Origin: Coptis chinensis
Taxonomy: Eukaryota; Streptophyta; Magnoliopsida; Ranunculales; Ranunculaceae
NCBI GenBank assembly: GCA_015680905.1
Contig: CM027384.1
Span: forward strand, 64,053,001-64,117,000
DNA: 64,000 bases
Direction: 5' to 3'
Below, in pieces: positions 22,349 to 34,039 of this stretch (its first letter is position 1; every line of letters begins with the position of its first letter). The notes beneath the pieces were generated by a model. That model worked only from the letters and a program-made list of their open reading frames with translations. It did no database searches and was not told the origin of the DNA. A program made the position numbers and the translations under genes.

Positions 22349-24147
22349 TGATAAGTGCCTAAAATTGTATATTTTATATATAATTTTATAGGCACTTTAT
22401 AATATCATTTATGCTTAATGGCATATTTTTAACATAAACCATACATTTGCTTTATTCCATGGCATTATGCACATTTTTTTGGTCATAAAGGTTTATTTGC
22501 ATATATGTGCATGTCTTTAGAAAAGTCTCATGCAAAATATGTTTTATTAATTTGGTTTAATATTTTTTTAGGAAATAAAGATGTTGGTCAAAGCCCAATC
22601 AAAGCCCGAGCCCATGAGCCAAAAAGGACCAGTTAAAGAATCAATAAGTGAAAGCTCATGGAATAAATTCTTCTATTAAGAATGAAAGGAAATGTTAGAG
22701 AATTGATAATTATGTAAGGAAATCAAGAAAGGATAATCACAACTACCACTATATATCCTTACCATTTTCACCCCATTAAATATCCCCATTTCCATTAATC
22801 ATTTATTCTGTTGATTTTATCATATCAAATCATTCCTTAATACCTTATATTTTTGCCACCATATATATTCCCCCATACCCTCCATATTCTTGCCAATCAC
22901 TCCATTCCTAATTCAAAACCATATCATTCCATTTTATCCTTTATTTGATTACCAATTTATATTTCATTCTCTCATCATGCCTTGAGAATATCTCTTCTAT
23001 ATTCCATTTCCAAAATTTCTTTATTTTATATTCTCTTCCCATATCACAAAGATTGTTTCCATTTCATGTGAAGATATTATGCACCAAGATATTCTTTGTA
23101 GAAGCTATAAATAGAGAGGAGAATTGGCATTGAAGACATCCAAACTTGAGAGAAAAATACAGCAAGCTAGTTCTTTAGTTAGTTCATTTTTGTTTTAAGG
23201 GAGAGAGTTTTGAGCGTGTATTAGTTTCTCTTGTTCTAGATCAACAATCAATACAATAATTCAAGTTTCAAGTGAAATAGTGGTATCTACTTCTTATCTT
23301 TTTATGTGTTCTAAACTCATAATGGGGTAAAATCTCTACCCTAATAGTGGAAGATGAATCCCCTATCATGAAGATGTAGGCTTATTTTCTTGTATTTCCA
23401 ATTTTTATTCTTCAGTATAATCTTTAACGTATCCAATGATTTTCTTCATCTGAATTAATAATATTGATATGAAATGTGTACGAGTTCTATCATCATAATA
23501 ATTGGGGTATTTCTCATTATTAGTTTCTTTCACCATTATTATTTTTATTGAAGCTTGTTCAATAACGTTTTAGTTGCCTATCCTTGATGACTTATACTAT
23601 TTTAATTTGTTTGAGTTGATTTGTCATACTTAGATAGCTTCCTATAATGCTTGAAGAATTTGAGGATTTATTCTTTTAAAAAAAATGTGACTAGAGTCCA
23701 TAAAATGCATTTATTGAAAATCATCCATTAAACTTGCAATTAGCGTTGGAGTTTATTTGATGAAATTTATAAAATAGAAAGAAGAATAAATGTTTGGAAA
23801 TATATGAAATAGTCTATTCTTTAAAAATAGGGGTGAAGTCATTCACCATTAGGATTTCTCATTAATTGAATTCTTGAAAACCAGAAAAATTTAGTTTAAT
23901 TAGTTGATAAAATAAAAGCAAATTTTCATTCTTAGATTAAATTAGGTTGATAAAATCAAAATCCAAAAATTATTTTAAATCTCACGTACCTAGTTAGTTA
24001 TTGGTTTATTAATTCTCTTCACTCTAATTTCTCCATTTCAAGGTGTGGTTCGACTCTAACTTGCCACTATTCTTTTTAATTGTTGCAGGTTTGAAAATTA
24101 TATTTATTGATTTGTAGGTTCTGAACGACAAGAATTTGTGTAAATCA
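22349..24147 (+). repeat. 5' LTR of the Athila-like element
   Basis: Starts TGATAAGTGCCTAAAATTG and ends TAAATCA, two bases before the primer binding site, giving about 1.8 kb. It contains a TATA box at 23106-23114. The left border is set by the broken LINE frame. The other LTR start in this window, at 62862 on the minus strand, begins with a similar TGATAAGCAC. Confidence 0.8.
23106..23114 (+). promoter_or_regulatory. TATA box of the Athila-like LTR
   Basis: TATAAATAG, followed by GAGAGGAG. It lies about 760 bp from the LTR start, which is reasonable for the U3/R border. Transcription would start near 23140. Confidence 0.6.
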
Positions 24148-24149
24148 AA

Positions 24150-24163
24150 TGGCGCCGCTGCCG
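24150..24163 (+). other. Primer binding site, tRNA-Asp type
   Basis: TGGCGCCGCTGCCG matches at 13 of 14 bases the complement of the 3' end of plant tRNA-Asp. Athila-clade elements commonly use this primer. It starts two bases after the LTR end. Confidence 0.75.
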
Positions 24164-25063
24164 TCATGAAGTGTGGAGAAAAAGAGGTGAAAACGTTGAT
24201 TTTCCAGGTGCAAATTAGGTAAAAAAAAAAAATAGGGAAGGAAAGCATAAGGATTTAAGCAAAGGAGGTACAATTTTTAAGCCCTCCTCGAATCCCCTGT
24301 CAGAGGAGTTCTCTGTGTGTTCAAATGCATATTGTGTGTTGGGTGTTTTAAATTTCGCAAGTCAATTTAAATTTCCAATTTGACTAAAGGCAGACCCAGC
24401 CTACAAGTGATCACCTAATTCTAACTTGTTTGAGTTTTGGACCTGGACTTCAAATTTGACCAAGATTGGAGCCAAATAATTAGATCGGTGTTCATAGGAC
24501 CCCAACTAAAGGGTGGAGTGCTAGGAAAAGCCCACTGTTGACTGTATACATTTTTCAAGTTCTTGGAACACATGGTTTTACTTCAGTGACTACTGGTGCA
24601 ACCGCCAGAGAATTTCAGTGGAATGCGGAAAGTTTAGTGAACTTAGAATACGCATAGCCCCACTGGAGTTGCCATTGACTACCTTGTGGATGTGAGCAGT
24701 TATTCATAGTGGTAAACCCCAGGCGACACCCCTGCTCTTGGTAGGAACACAAACTCCCTTGACAGAGATTCAAGTGTAGACCATTTAAGTCAAACTTTAG
24801 GATTTATTGCATTTTTCTTGACATTTGTATTGTGCATCTAAAAATTAAAAAAATAAATAAATAAATAAATTGTTTGCTAGGTGAATATTTAGGAAGTGTG
24901 TGTGCATCTAGGTTAGAATTTGCATTCGTTTATGCCCCGTTGGAAACGAGTTAACAAATGACTAACTCAATCTTGGACTCCATACGGTAAGTCTGAGCGA
25001 AATCCACCTTTTTCTCCCACAATCATAAGTTTCACTCCACCAGTTAGCCCAAGACTATTCACC
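24164..25063 (+). other. Untranslated leader of the Athila-like element
   Basis: About 900 bp between primer site and gag ATG (ACCATGGCTG context). No coding signal. A short ATAA run lies at 24850-24870. Confidence 0.6.
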
Positions 25064-26897
25064 ATGGCTGCAAATAATCAACCAACTGAAAAGCAACTAA
25101 GGGACTACTTTGCCCCTATTGCTTCAAACCCACCCTCAAGCATCAATTACCCACCCGTGGAGGCGGCTCAATTTGAGATTAGACCACCCATCATTAATAT
25201 GCTTGCTCAGTGCCAGTTTCATGGCTTGGATAATGAAGATCCATATGCCCATATAATCAACTTTCTCAACATTTGTGGTACTTTTAAAAATCAAAATTTG
25301 GATGAGAACAATGTGAAGTTGAAACTTTTTCCATTCTCCCTTTCGGACAAAGCCCTTTTGTGACTTAATTCTTCCCCAGACAAGCCCATTAGCACCTGGG
25401 ATGAACTGTTGAAAAAGTTCATGGGACAATTTTATCCCATTTCGAAAACTAATGCGATGAGAGCAGCGAGCTGAGAACAAGCATTACTATGAGTGTTGGG
25501 ACCGCTTTTACACTCTCCTTTTGAAGTGTCCCCACCATGGTTATGAAAAGTGGCAATTAGTCCAATTTTTCACTAAAGGATTTTTGCAAGATCAACACCA
25601 AATGATCCAATCCATGCACAAAGGCAAGCTCACTTACTTGACTAGATTAGAGGCATTCACATTCCTCCAAGACTTAGCTGAGGATTCACAACAGTGGGGT
25701 ATTAGTACTAGTACCACCCTAATCTACGAGAGATAGTCTAGTGAACCTAGGAAAGGAGGTATGTACGAAGTGAAGAGAGATCCCGACGAACTCAAAACTG
25801 TGTTGGATAGTCTGAACAATTTGACTAAGCAGTTTGCTACTTTTGCCTTAACATCCAAATAAGGCCCAAAGTCAACAAGTGCCATCTGCTTCTAGTTCCA
25901 TGATGAGTGTGCACAATAAACCAAACACTTTTCCGTGCACAATTGGTTTAGGTCCAGACCACACTGCCCATTCATGTCCTATCTTTGTTCAACAACCTGA
26001 GTCCACCATGGAACAAGTGTGTGCCTTTAATGATTTTAGGAGAACACCTCCAGGCGCTTTTAGTCCAACATACAACCAGGATTGGAGAAACCACCCTAAC
26101 TTCTCTTGGAGACAGAATTTACCTCAAAACCAACAATTAGGTCCACCAAAAACCAGCAGATGAACCCAGCCCAGTACAACCCATCTTCTAGTTCCCAGTA
26201 TGTTCCATCCCAACAACCACAAAGACAACTATGGGAAGAAGCTTTCCATAAGCTTGAACAACAAGTGAGCCAACAGTCTAACCATATTAGTCAACTCATT
26301 AACCTTGTAGCCGCTAGAGAGAAAGGAATGTTCCCAAGTCAACCACTAGCTAACCCAAAGGGGAACACCAAGGAAAATGCCTTTGAAGTTTCAAGTTCCC
26401 AAGACAATACTTTTCCTAGGGAGATGAAAGTAGTCACCACACTAAGATCAGGTAGACAAATTGACAATCAGGTTAAGATGCCAAGTGAGTCTACTACTCT
26501 AGCCCCACCTAGTCAAGAAACTGAGTCAACTGTAACCTTGAGTTCCAAGACTCCACAACAAAAGCCAGATGACTCCCAGACTAATCCAGATTCCCAGATT
26601 AGAACTCTCTTGCCAAAAGCCCCTTTCCCAGAGCATCTCACTCAAAATAAGAAGGATAAACAGTTTTCAGAGATTATGGAGGTTTTCAAAAATGTGAGCA
26701 TTAATATTCCCTTTCTCAGCGCAATTCAGCAGATCCCATCCTACACAAAATTTGTGAAAAACTTGTGCACTATTAAGAGGAATACCCATGTCCCTAAGCA
26801 AGCCTTTCTTGCTACTCAAGCCACATCCTTAATACACCAGAAAACCATAGTTAAGCTTAAGGATCCTGGGAGCCCTACAGTCTCTTTCCACATTTGA
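25064..26897 (+). pseudogene. Athila-like gag, disrupted
   Basis: Starts MAANNQPTEKQLRDYFAP. The Retrotrans_gag domain follows (PPVEAAQFEI, QCQFHGLDNEDPYAHIINFL, KLKLFPFSLSDKALL), then a TGA at 25361 where relatives have Trp. A frameshift near 25470 leads to 25521-25736 (CPHHGYEKWQLVQFFTKGFL). A degenerate zinc-knuckle-like stretch, CTIGLGPDHTAHSC, lies near 25940-25980, lacking the usual second Cys. After another frame change at about 26106 (FSWRQN), a Gln/Ser-rich linker with LRSGRQI leads toward protease and ends at a TGA at 26895. Gag normally packages element RNA. Several stops and shifts make this copy non-functional. Confidence 0.85.
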
Positions 26898-29100
26898 GAC
26901 AAGTTCAAGGGCAATGCTCTATTAGATCTTGGTGCTAGTGTCAACCTGTTATCTTATTCTGTTTATCAGGAGTTGGGCCTACAAGATTTAAAGACCACAA
27001 AAGTCACCTTACAACTAGCAGACCGATCTGTTAAAATTCAGCGTGGTATAGTTGAGGACATCTTAGTCAAAGTAGTTGACTTCTACTACCCTTTAGACTT
27101 CATAGTTTTGGACACTCATGAGTCAGTAGATAATAGAATTCCAATCATTTTAGGCCGACCATTTCTAGCCACAGCCAATGCCTTGTTAAACTGTAGAAAT
27201 GGTGAGATGAAGATGTCCTTTGGGAATATGTCTGCAAATGTGAATGTTTTCCACCTTATGAAGAAACACAGTGATTATGAGGATATTGGTGAAGTTTTTC
27301 ACCTCAATAGTTTGATCCCTACTCCATAAGTGGAAAACCCATTAGAAGACTGTTTAATTAATCCATTTTGCTTGTGACTTTGACATAGATAGATCCATTA
27401 GTACTGTGAATGAGTTAATAGACTCGGCACCTATCCTAGATACCGAGAACTGGAAAGCTAAGGTAGAACCACTCCACCCTCCTATTCCAAAAACAATTTC
27501 CAGTATTGATTCCAAGGTTGAGCCTAGTAGTGAGCCCAAGGTTGATTCTACTCCTTCACCAGCAAGCCTAGAACTTAAACCTTTGCCAGCTGAATTCAAA
27601 TATGTTTTCTTAGGACCCAATGAGACATACCCTGTTATTGTTGCCTATGATCTATCAGATGAACAAGAGATCTTGTTAGTTGAAGTTTTGAAAAAGCATA
27701 AGTCTGCCATTGGTTGGTCCCTTAATGATATCAAAGGTATTAATCCTTTATTGGTTCAACATAAAATTCACTTGGAAGATAATGCTAAAACTTCTAAAGA
27801 ACCCCAGAGGAGATTGAACCCACACATGAAAGAAGTGGTATGAGCTGAAGTTTTGAAGCTCCTAGATGCAGGTATCATCTACCCCATCTCAGATAGTCAG
27901 TGGGTTAGCCCTGTACAAGTTGTACCCAAGAAATCCGGGGTAACTATTGTCCCAAATGATGAAAATGAGTTAGTTCCGACCAGAGTTCAGACCAGATGGA
28001 GAATGTGCATAGATTTTAGGAAGCTTAATGCACAAAGAAGAAAAGATCATTTCCCTCTCCCGTTTATTGATCAGATGTTGGATAGATTAGCAGGCCATGC
28101 TTTCTATTGTTTCTTAAATTGTTTCTCTAGTTACTTTCATATTGTTATAGCCCCAGAAGACCAAGAAAAGACTATCTTTACCTGTCCTTTTGGTACGTTT
28201 GCTTATCGACGCATGCCTTTTGGGCTTTGTAATGCACATGCGACTTTTCAAAGGTATATGATTAGTATCTTTTCTGACATGGTAGAGAGGTTTTTAGAAG
28301 TTTTCATAGATGACTTCTCTGTCTTTGGTTCTTCTTTTGATAATTGCTTGAACCATCTGAGTCTTGTCTTAGAAAGATGTGAGGAGAAAAACTTAGTCCT
28401 CAATTGGGAGAAATGCCACTTCATGGTGAAGAAAGGCATTGTCTTAGGTCATGTTGTTTCTAGTGAGGGTATCCAAGTTGACAAGTCTAAAATTGATGTG
28501 ATTTCTACTCTACCCATTCCTAAGTCTGTTAAAGATGTTAGATCTTTTTTAGGGCATGCGGGTTTTTATTGTCGGTTCATAAAGGACTTTAGTCAAATCG
28601 TTAGGCCTCTGAGTAACTTACTTGCTAAGGATGCTCCTTTTGATTTCACTGAGGCATGTATTAAAGCTTTTGACTATCTGAAAAATGCTTTGACCGCTGC
28701 ACCCATTATTTGACCACCTAACTGGTCACTCCCTTTTGAGTTGATGTGTGACGCTTCTGATTACACAATTGGTGTAGTCTTAGGTCAAAAGGTTGATAAA
28801 CTCCCTCACGTCATCTATTATGCTAGTAGAACTCTCAATGATACCCAACTTAACTACTCAACCACCGAGAAAGAGTTGTTGGCAATAGATTTTGCTTTTG
28901 ATAAGTTTTGACACTATTTGATTGGTTCCAAAGTGATTGTTTACTCTGATCATGCAGCTTTAAGGCATCTTCTTTCTAAGAAGGATGCCAAACCACGATT
29001 GATCCAATGGATCTTGTTGCTGCAGGAGTTTGATCTTGAGATTCATGATAAAAAAGAAACTGAAAATGTAGTTGTCGATCATCTGTCTAGGCTAGTGACT
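26898..29100 (+). pseudogene. Athila-like protease, reverse transcriptase and RNase H, disrupted
   Basis: The protease shows ALLDLGASVNLLSYSVYQ (aspartic active site, near 26925) and IPIILGRPFLATANALL. RT runs from WVSPVQVVPKKSG through WRMCIDFRKLNAQRRKDHFP. The first catalytic Asp position reads CFLNCFSSY, so it is Asn here. FGTFAYRRMPFGLCNAHATF and FIDDFSVFGSSFDNC hold the Asp pair. RNase H begins FELMCDASDYTIGVVLGQ and includes SRTLNDTQLNYSTTEKELLA and [12 protein letters not shown]. Stops lie at 26895, 27327, 27841, 28711 and near 28909; several sit where relatives carry Arg or Trp. The chain of domains is complete in order, but the reading frame and one catalytic residue are lost. Confidence 0.88.
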
Positions 29101-30459
29101 GAGGCCATTGAAAACTGGCCTATTTCTAAAAGTTTTCCTGATGAGCACTTGATGGCAGTTGCTCAGATCCCATGGTATGCTGACATAGTGAACTTCCTTG
29201 TCACCACTCAATTACCCAATCATTGGAATAAGCACGATAGATCTAAGTTTTTGGCCACTGCCAAATATTTTGTTTGGGATGACCCCTACCTCTTTAAGTG
29301 TTGTCCAGACCAGATAGTACATAGATGCATTCCTGAGTGGGAACATAGAGCTATTCTCTCATTTTGTCATGACCATGCATGTGGTGGCCATTTTGGCTCC
29401 AAAAAGACCGCTGCAAAAGTATTGCAATGCGGATTTTATTGGCTTATATTGTTTCGTGATGCCCATACTTACTGTCAAGCTTGTAGTAAATGTCAACACC
29501 TAGGGCGTATGTCTCATAGAAACATGATGCCTCTTACCCCTATTCTGATTGTGGAAGTTTTTTATGTGTAGGGTATTGACTTTATGGGACTTTTTCCTAA
29601 CTCCCATGACTTTGAGTACATTTTAGTAGCAGTTGACTATGTCTCAAAGTGGATTGAGGCCATTGTACGTAGGACAAATGATCATAGAGTTGTTGTTAAT
29701 TTTCTAAGGGAACACATTTTTGCTAGATTTGGTACTCCCCGCACTATCATTAGTGATGAGGGAAAATACTTTTGCAATAAGGCTTTTGAAAGTTTAATGA
29801 AGAAATATGGGGTTACTCACAAGGCTGTCTTACCTTACCACCCCCAAACTAATGGCCAAGCCGAGGTCTCCAATAGGGAAATTAAGCAAATTCTTGAAAA
29901 GACGGTTCAACCAGATAAGAAAGATTGGAGTTTAAGACTCCCTGATTCACTTTGGGCCTACAAAACTGCTTTCAAAACACTTATTGGTATGTCACCTTAT
30001 CGTCTAGTCTTTGCTAAGACTTGTCATTTGCCTGTAGAGTTAGAGTATAAAGCCGATTGGGCCGTAAAAAGCCTTAATTTTGACCTTGTTAAGGCTGGTG
30101 ACCATAGAAAGTTGCAATTGAATGAGCTTGAGGAGCTTAGGAATGATGCATATGACCTCTCTAAAAAGTACAAAGCTAATATGAAGAGGGTGCACGATAA
30201 CTAAATCATGAAGAAGGAATTTTTCGTTGGTCAAAAAGTTTTACTGTATAATTCCCGTTTTCATTTGTTCCCTGGGAAATTAAAAATTCGTTGGTCTGGT
30301 CCTTTTATAGTCACACATGTCACTCCTTATGGAGCAATCACAGTTGAGAATCCAAAAGATGGTAGTACTTTTAAAGTCAATGGTCAACGTTTGAAGCCAT
30401 TTTTGGAGTTACGTTCCCCAGAAGTAAAGGAAGTACTTCTAGAAGATCCTGTCTATTAG
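29101..30459 (+). pseudogene. Athila-like integrase, disrupted
   Basis: An HHCC-type zinc region is present ([20 protein letters not shown], then [11 protein letters not shown]). The integrase core follows: [11 protein letters not shown] with the first Asp, [11 protein letters not shown] with the second, and [15 protein letters not shown] with the Glu. A TAG at 29569 just before GIDFMG stands where relatives have Trp. A TAA at 30202 separates the C-terminal part (FFVGQKVLLYNSRFHLFPGK...RWSGPF), which ends at 30459. The DDE triad is intact on paper. No env-like ORF is seen after it. Confidence 0.87.
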
Positions 30460-30486
30460 GATTGATCATCTCTTTGATCACTGCTG

Positions 30487-30536
30487 CGTCGGGCTAACGA
30501 CGTAAATCTTAGCACTTTTTGGGAGGCAACCCAAAG
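30487..30536 (+). other. Two adjacent hairpins after pol
   Basis: The first is CGTCG-GGCTAA-CGACG (30487-30502). The second is TTTGGG-AGGCAA-CCCAAA (30518-30535). They lie 28 bp after the pol stop. The second motif, with GGGAGGCAACCCAA, recurs in many plant Athila/Tat-type elements as I recall; its role is not known to me. Confidence 0.6.
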
Positions 30537-31944
30537 TATTGTACATATTCCAAACTCTAGGTTTGGGGGTGCACTTGTATATATAGTCGTTGTAGTATAG
30601 TTGCATTTCCTTGTGCTTTCATTCTTATTTTATTGGCAGGAAATGTGATTAGTAAATAAGCATCAAACAAGGTAAAATGTTTTAATTTCTCTCTTTCCAA
30701 GTTTACATTCATTTTATCCTTAACATCATTATTGTCATTTTGGTGGCTTAGTTTTCAACATTGGGGACAATGTTTCATTTAGGTTTGGGGGTGTTGAAAT
30801 TTAAAATTTTCTCTTTGATGTTTATGATTTTTGTTAAAAAAAAAAATGGTGTTCTAGATTTCAACTATGGGATTCTTATGATAATAAAAGTTTGATACCC
30901 TTTCGATGACGAAATAGGTCTAGAAGTCTCAATTTGGCTACATACTTTGACTTGAGTCTTAGAAATCTGAGTTAATTATAGTGTAATAGACCTTGCATTA
31001 GTTTTTGAGTATCTTTGCATGAATCTTGCATTGCATTTTATGAGTAATGAACTTCTGGAATCCAAGAGTCAGATGAATTAACTAGACAAAACCTGTGAGT
31101 CTGAGCCAAAAGCCTGCATTATGTATGAATTTTCTCGAGTGATGACACCATGGATGAAGCTTTTCCGAGTAGAGAGATGCACACTTCTTCTTTCTAGATC
31201 ACCACACGGACACCTAGCTAGAATTTAGGCATTCTTTGACCATTTGAGCCTAGTATATCCCACCTATATATATCATTTCCTTATAAGCCCTTTTGAAGCC
31301 TTGCTTTTTAAGCCTTTTTCTTGTGAACCAAACTCCTTAACCCATATCTTTTAACCATAATATAGCCTACCTAAGTTGTTACTTGAGAGTTAGGATGACT
31401 ATGAAGAAAATAAAGAAAGTGTACTCAAAGTCAGTTGCTTCCTTAATAAAAAAAATTCAGAGTTTTAAGACCTTGCCACAAGTCAATTAAAAATCAAAAT
31501 GGCAAGAAGATGTTCCCACCTTCAAAAACAAAACTTGGGCCTCCTTGAAAGTTACAATTTGAATTGAAAAAACACTAAAGTTTGAAATTTCTCTAAGTAG
31601 TTGCGAAGACCCTATTCTCTCAAGTAATAGCTTTTTGAAATATCCATTCCTTTTCTTGTGAACCCCTACCTAAACCCTATTACAACCCATTTAAGACCTC
31701 TAGCTTCCTAGGCTAAGTGCGGTGTGAAAGTAAGAAGATGATGTGATGATCGACCTCAGCTTCTTTGGTTAGTCATTGAGAGTGTAAGGATTGAGTGTGC
31801 CCTCGCACACTAGAGAGACCTTGATTTGGAGTGTAATAATATGAGTGATACGTGTCTATGACACAACCGGTGAGAACCCAAGTTATTGATTCTTTCTAAA
31901 GGATACCAGAAGTAAAGTTACTTGTACATAGCATTGCATCTTTT
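30537..31944 (+). other. 3' noncoding region of the Athila-like element
   Basis: No open frame with a domain. Two polypurine-tract-like words, GGTTTGGGGGTG, occur at about 30561 and 30782. No LTR copy follows either, so the true polypurine tract cannot be fixed. No env gene. Confidence 0.6.
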
Positions 31945-32643
31945 CATAGTGAATGGTTGGAACTCATGAGGATGTGTAGAAATAAATCGTTGACAGCAGA
32001 GATCATCAAAGTGTTCCTTTGTGCATCATTGAGCTATACATGGCAGGAAAGGAACAATCGAAGGTTTAAACACACCTCTTAGCCTTGGGAAAATGTGAAT
32101 AACATATTGGTCAATGAAGTAACAATATATTTACAGGGACAACTCATCGAAGTACATGCAGAGATTCAAGATAGAGTCTTGGTGGACAGACTTGGTTTGG
32201 CAGTCAAATACAAGACGAAGCAAAGAATTCAGTGCATTTGGTCGAAACCAGAAAGAGGAGTTTTTAAATTGAACACTGATGGAGCAGTTTCAGAGATAAG
32301 ATGGGGAACTGGAGGAGTGGTTAGAGATGCATATGGAGAAGTGATTTTTGGCTTCTCAGGATCCGGAGGTTTGAAATCAGTCCTTTTCCAGGAACTGATG
32401 GCGATCTTACAAGGATTAGAAGGCTGCCATGATGCACAGATTGACAAGGTCAAAGTAGCTTCAGACTCTCTGAGTGCTATATAGATTTTACAAAGAAAAG
32501 AGAGAGCACCTTGTTACTATAGGAACGTGGCAAATTCTATCCTTCTCCTAACTACTAGTTTCACTAGTGTAGACTTCTCTCATGTTTTTCAGGAAACAAA
32601 TAGGGTAGTAGACCATCTAGCAGGCTTGGAATCTTGTAATTGA
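31945..32643 (+). pseudogene. LINE C zf-RVT end and RNase H
   Basis: Begins with the end of the zf-RVT linker (LMRMCRNKSLTAEIIKVFLC, WQERNNRRF), then a stop. RNase H follows: VFKLNTDGAVSE with the first Asp, FQELMAILQGLEGC with Glu, VASDSLSAI with the next Asp. A TAG at 32482 interrupts, and the domain closes with NRVVDHLAGLESCN and TGA. It continues the RT fragment 21336-22348 of the same LINE insertion. Confidence 0.82.
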
Positions 32644-32792
32644 TGTTTTTATTTTGTACCTCCTTTGAGTTCAGTGCTCTCATGTTATGTTGAGGAGGAC
32701 AAAATAGGAAAAGTTTATTTTCATTCTTAATACAGGTTAGGGTCAGCTAAAACCCAAAAACTTTATTCAAAAAAAAAAGTTTAGCCTTATTC

Positions 32793-33223
32793 TTTGAAAT
32801 GAAACTATAGAGACGCTAATTTATCAACTCTAGGATGTACTTGCATGATGTTGGGCAAGCAACAAACGATACCTAATTGGATTACCAATCCAATAACCCA
32901 TTGACATAGATGTCAAACTCCATCCTCGAGATTTTTTCCTAATGGTAATCACCTATTTTTCTTTTTCCTAATATTGTTGGAGTATGTGAGAAAAAATTTG
33001 TAAGGCAATAAAAAAAGACAAAAAATTAAAAAAATTAAAAAAAAAATAATAATATATATATATATATACTAACCAACCTAGCTTCTAATTTTTTATGTAC
33101 TATTAGTAAACACATTACTACATTAAGTATTACCTTTTGTTATCATTGCTTTTGCCACTGGGTTGTTATCCAACCGGATATGGGTGTGTCCAGATTGGCC
33201 TAATAATCTCATATTAAACTAAA
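32793..33223. other. Unassigned AT-rich sequence
   Basis: Holds an A-rich run and a short TA microsatellite (about 33048-33067). No gene seen. Confidence 0.3.
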
Positions 33224-33304
33224 CTAGATTTTGAACCCGGGCATACGCCCGGGATCTATTAAATATTTTGTGTGCTGAAAAGGCTTTACAAAATGTCTCA
33301 CACA

Positions 33305-33968
33305 AATTTTTAAATCAGAATATATTTTTATTGAAAATAAACCGAAATACGTTAATGAGCAGCGATTATAGTGCATAAGTACTTGGGAACTAAGGGATCA
33401 AATTGAGATAGCCTCTTCACTTTGTGGTTTAGGATATTAATCCATAATTTTCAAATAAAATTATCTTAAACTCGGTCTAGCTTGTATAATAGTTTTTTTA
33501 GATTTATGGTGATTTAGCGACAAATTTTCAAAATCAGAATATATTTTTATTGAAAATAAACCGAAATACGTTAATGAGCAGCGATTATGGTGCATAAGTA
33601 CTTGGAAACTAAGGGATCAAATTGAGATAGTCTCTTCACTTTATGGTTTAGGATATTAATCCGTAATTTTCAAATAGAATTATCTTAAACTCGATCTAGC
33701 TTGTATGATAGTTTTCTTAGATTTATGGTGATTTAGCGGTAAATTTTCGAATCAGAATATATTTTTATTGAAAATAAACCGAAATACGTTAATGAGCAGC
33801 GATTATGGTGCATAAGTACTTTGAAACTAAGGGATCAAATTGAGATAGCCTCTTCACTTTGTGGTTTAGGATATTAATCCGTAATTTTCAAATTGAATTA
33901 TCTTAAACTCGATCTAGCTTGTATAATAGTTTTATTAGATTTATGGTGATTTAACGGTAAATCATCAC
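33305..33968. repeat. Three tandem copies of a 219-bp repeat
   Basis: The word AATCAGAATATATTTTTATT recurs at 33313, 33532 and 33750, a period of 218-219 bp. Copies differ by few substitutions, so the expansion is fairly recent. Confidence 0.9.
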
Positions 33969-34039
33969 CGCTCGGCTTACGTACTAGATTGTTTCCATAT
34001 CCTCAAAGAATACAGTACTCCCACTTGATAAGATGTATT

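Larger units (their letters stand above)
22349..31944 (+). mobile_element. Athila-clade Ty3/gypsy retrotransposon, 3' LTR lost
   Basis: It has a 5' LTR (22349-24147), primer binding site (24150-24163), gag (25064-26897), protease, RT, RNase H and integrase (26898-30459), then about 1.5 kb of noncoding sequence. Gag and the tRNA-Asp-type primer site match the Athila clade. No second LTR copy is found before LINE C resumes near 31945, and part of LINE C is missing at that junction. A deletion therefore removed the 3' LTR together with neighbouring LINE sequence. Confidence 0.85.
21336..32777 (+). mobile_element. LINE copy C, 5'-truncated, split by the Athila element
   Basis: The 15-mer AGTTTAGCCTTATTC lies at 21321-21335 and again at 32778-32792, immediately after the poly(A) run near 32768-32777. 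This marks one 5'-truncated LINE insertion whose two halves (21336-22348 and about 31945-32777) are now 9.6 kb apart. The first half begins in the reverse transcriptase; the second holds the end of the zf-RVT region and RNase H. Some LINE sequence between the halves is missing. Confidence 0.88.

Noticed and set aside
30537..31944. Env-like third ORF of an Athila element
   Set aside because: All frames are short and show no transmembrane or conserved env-like sequence.
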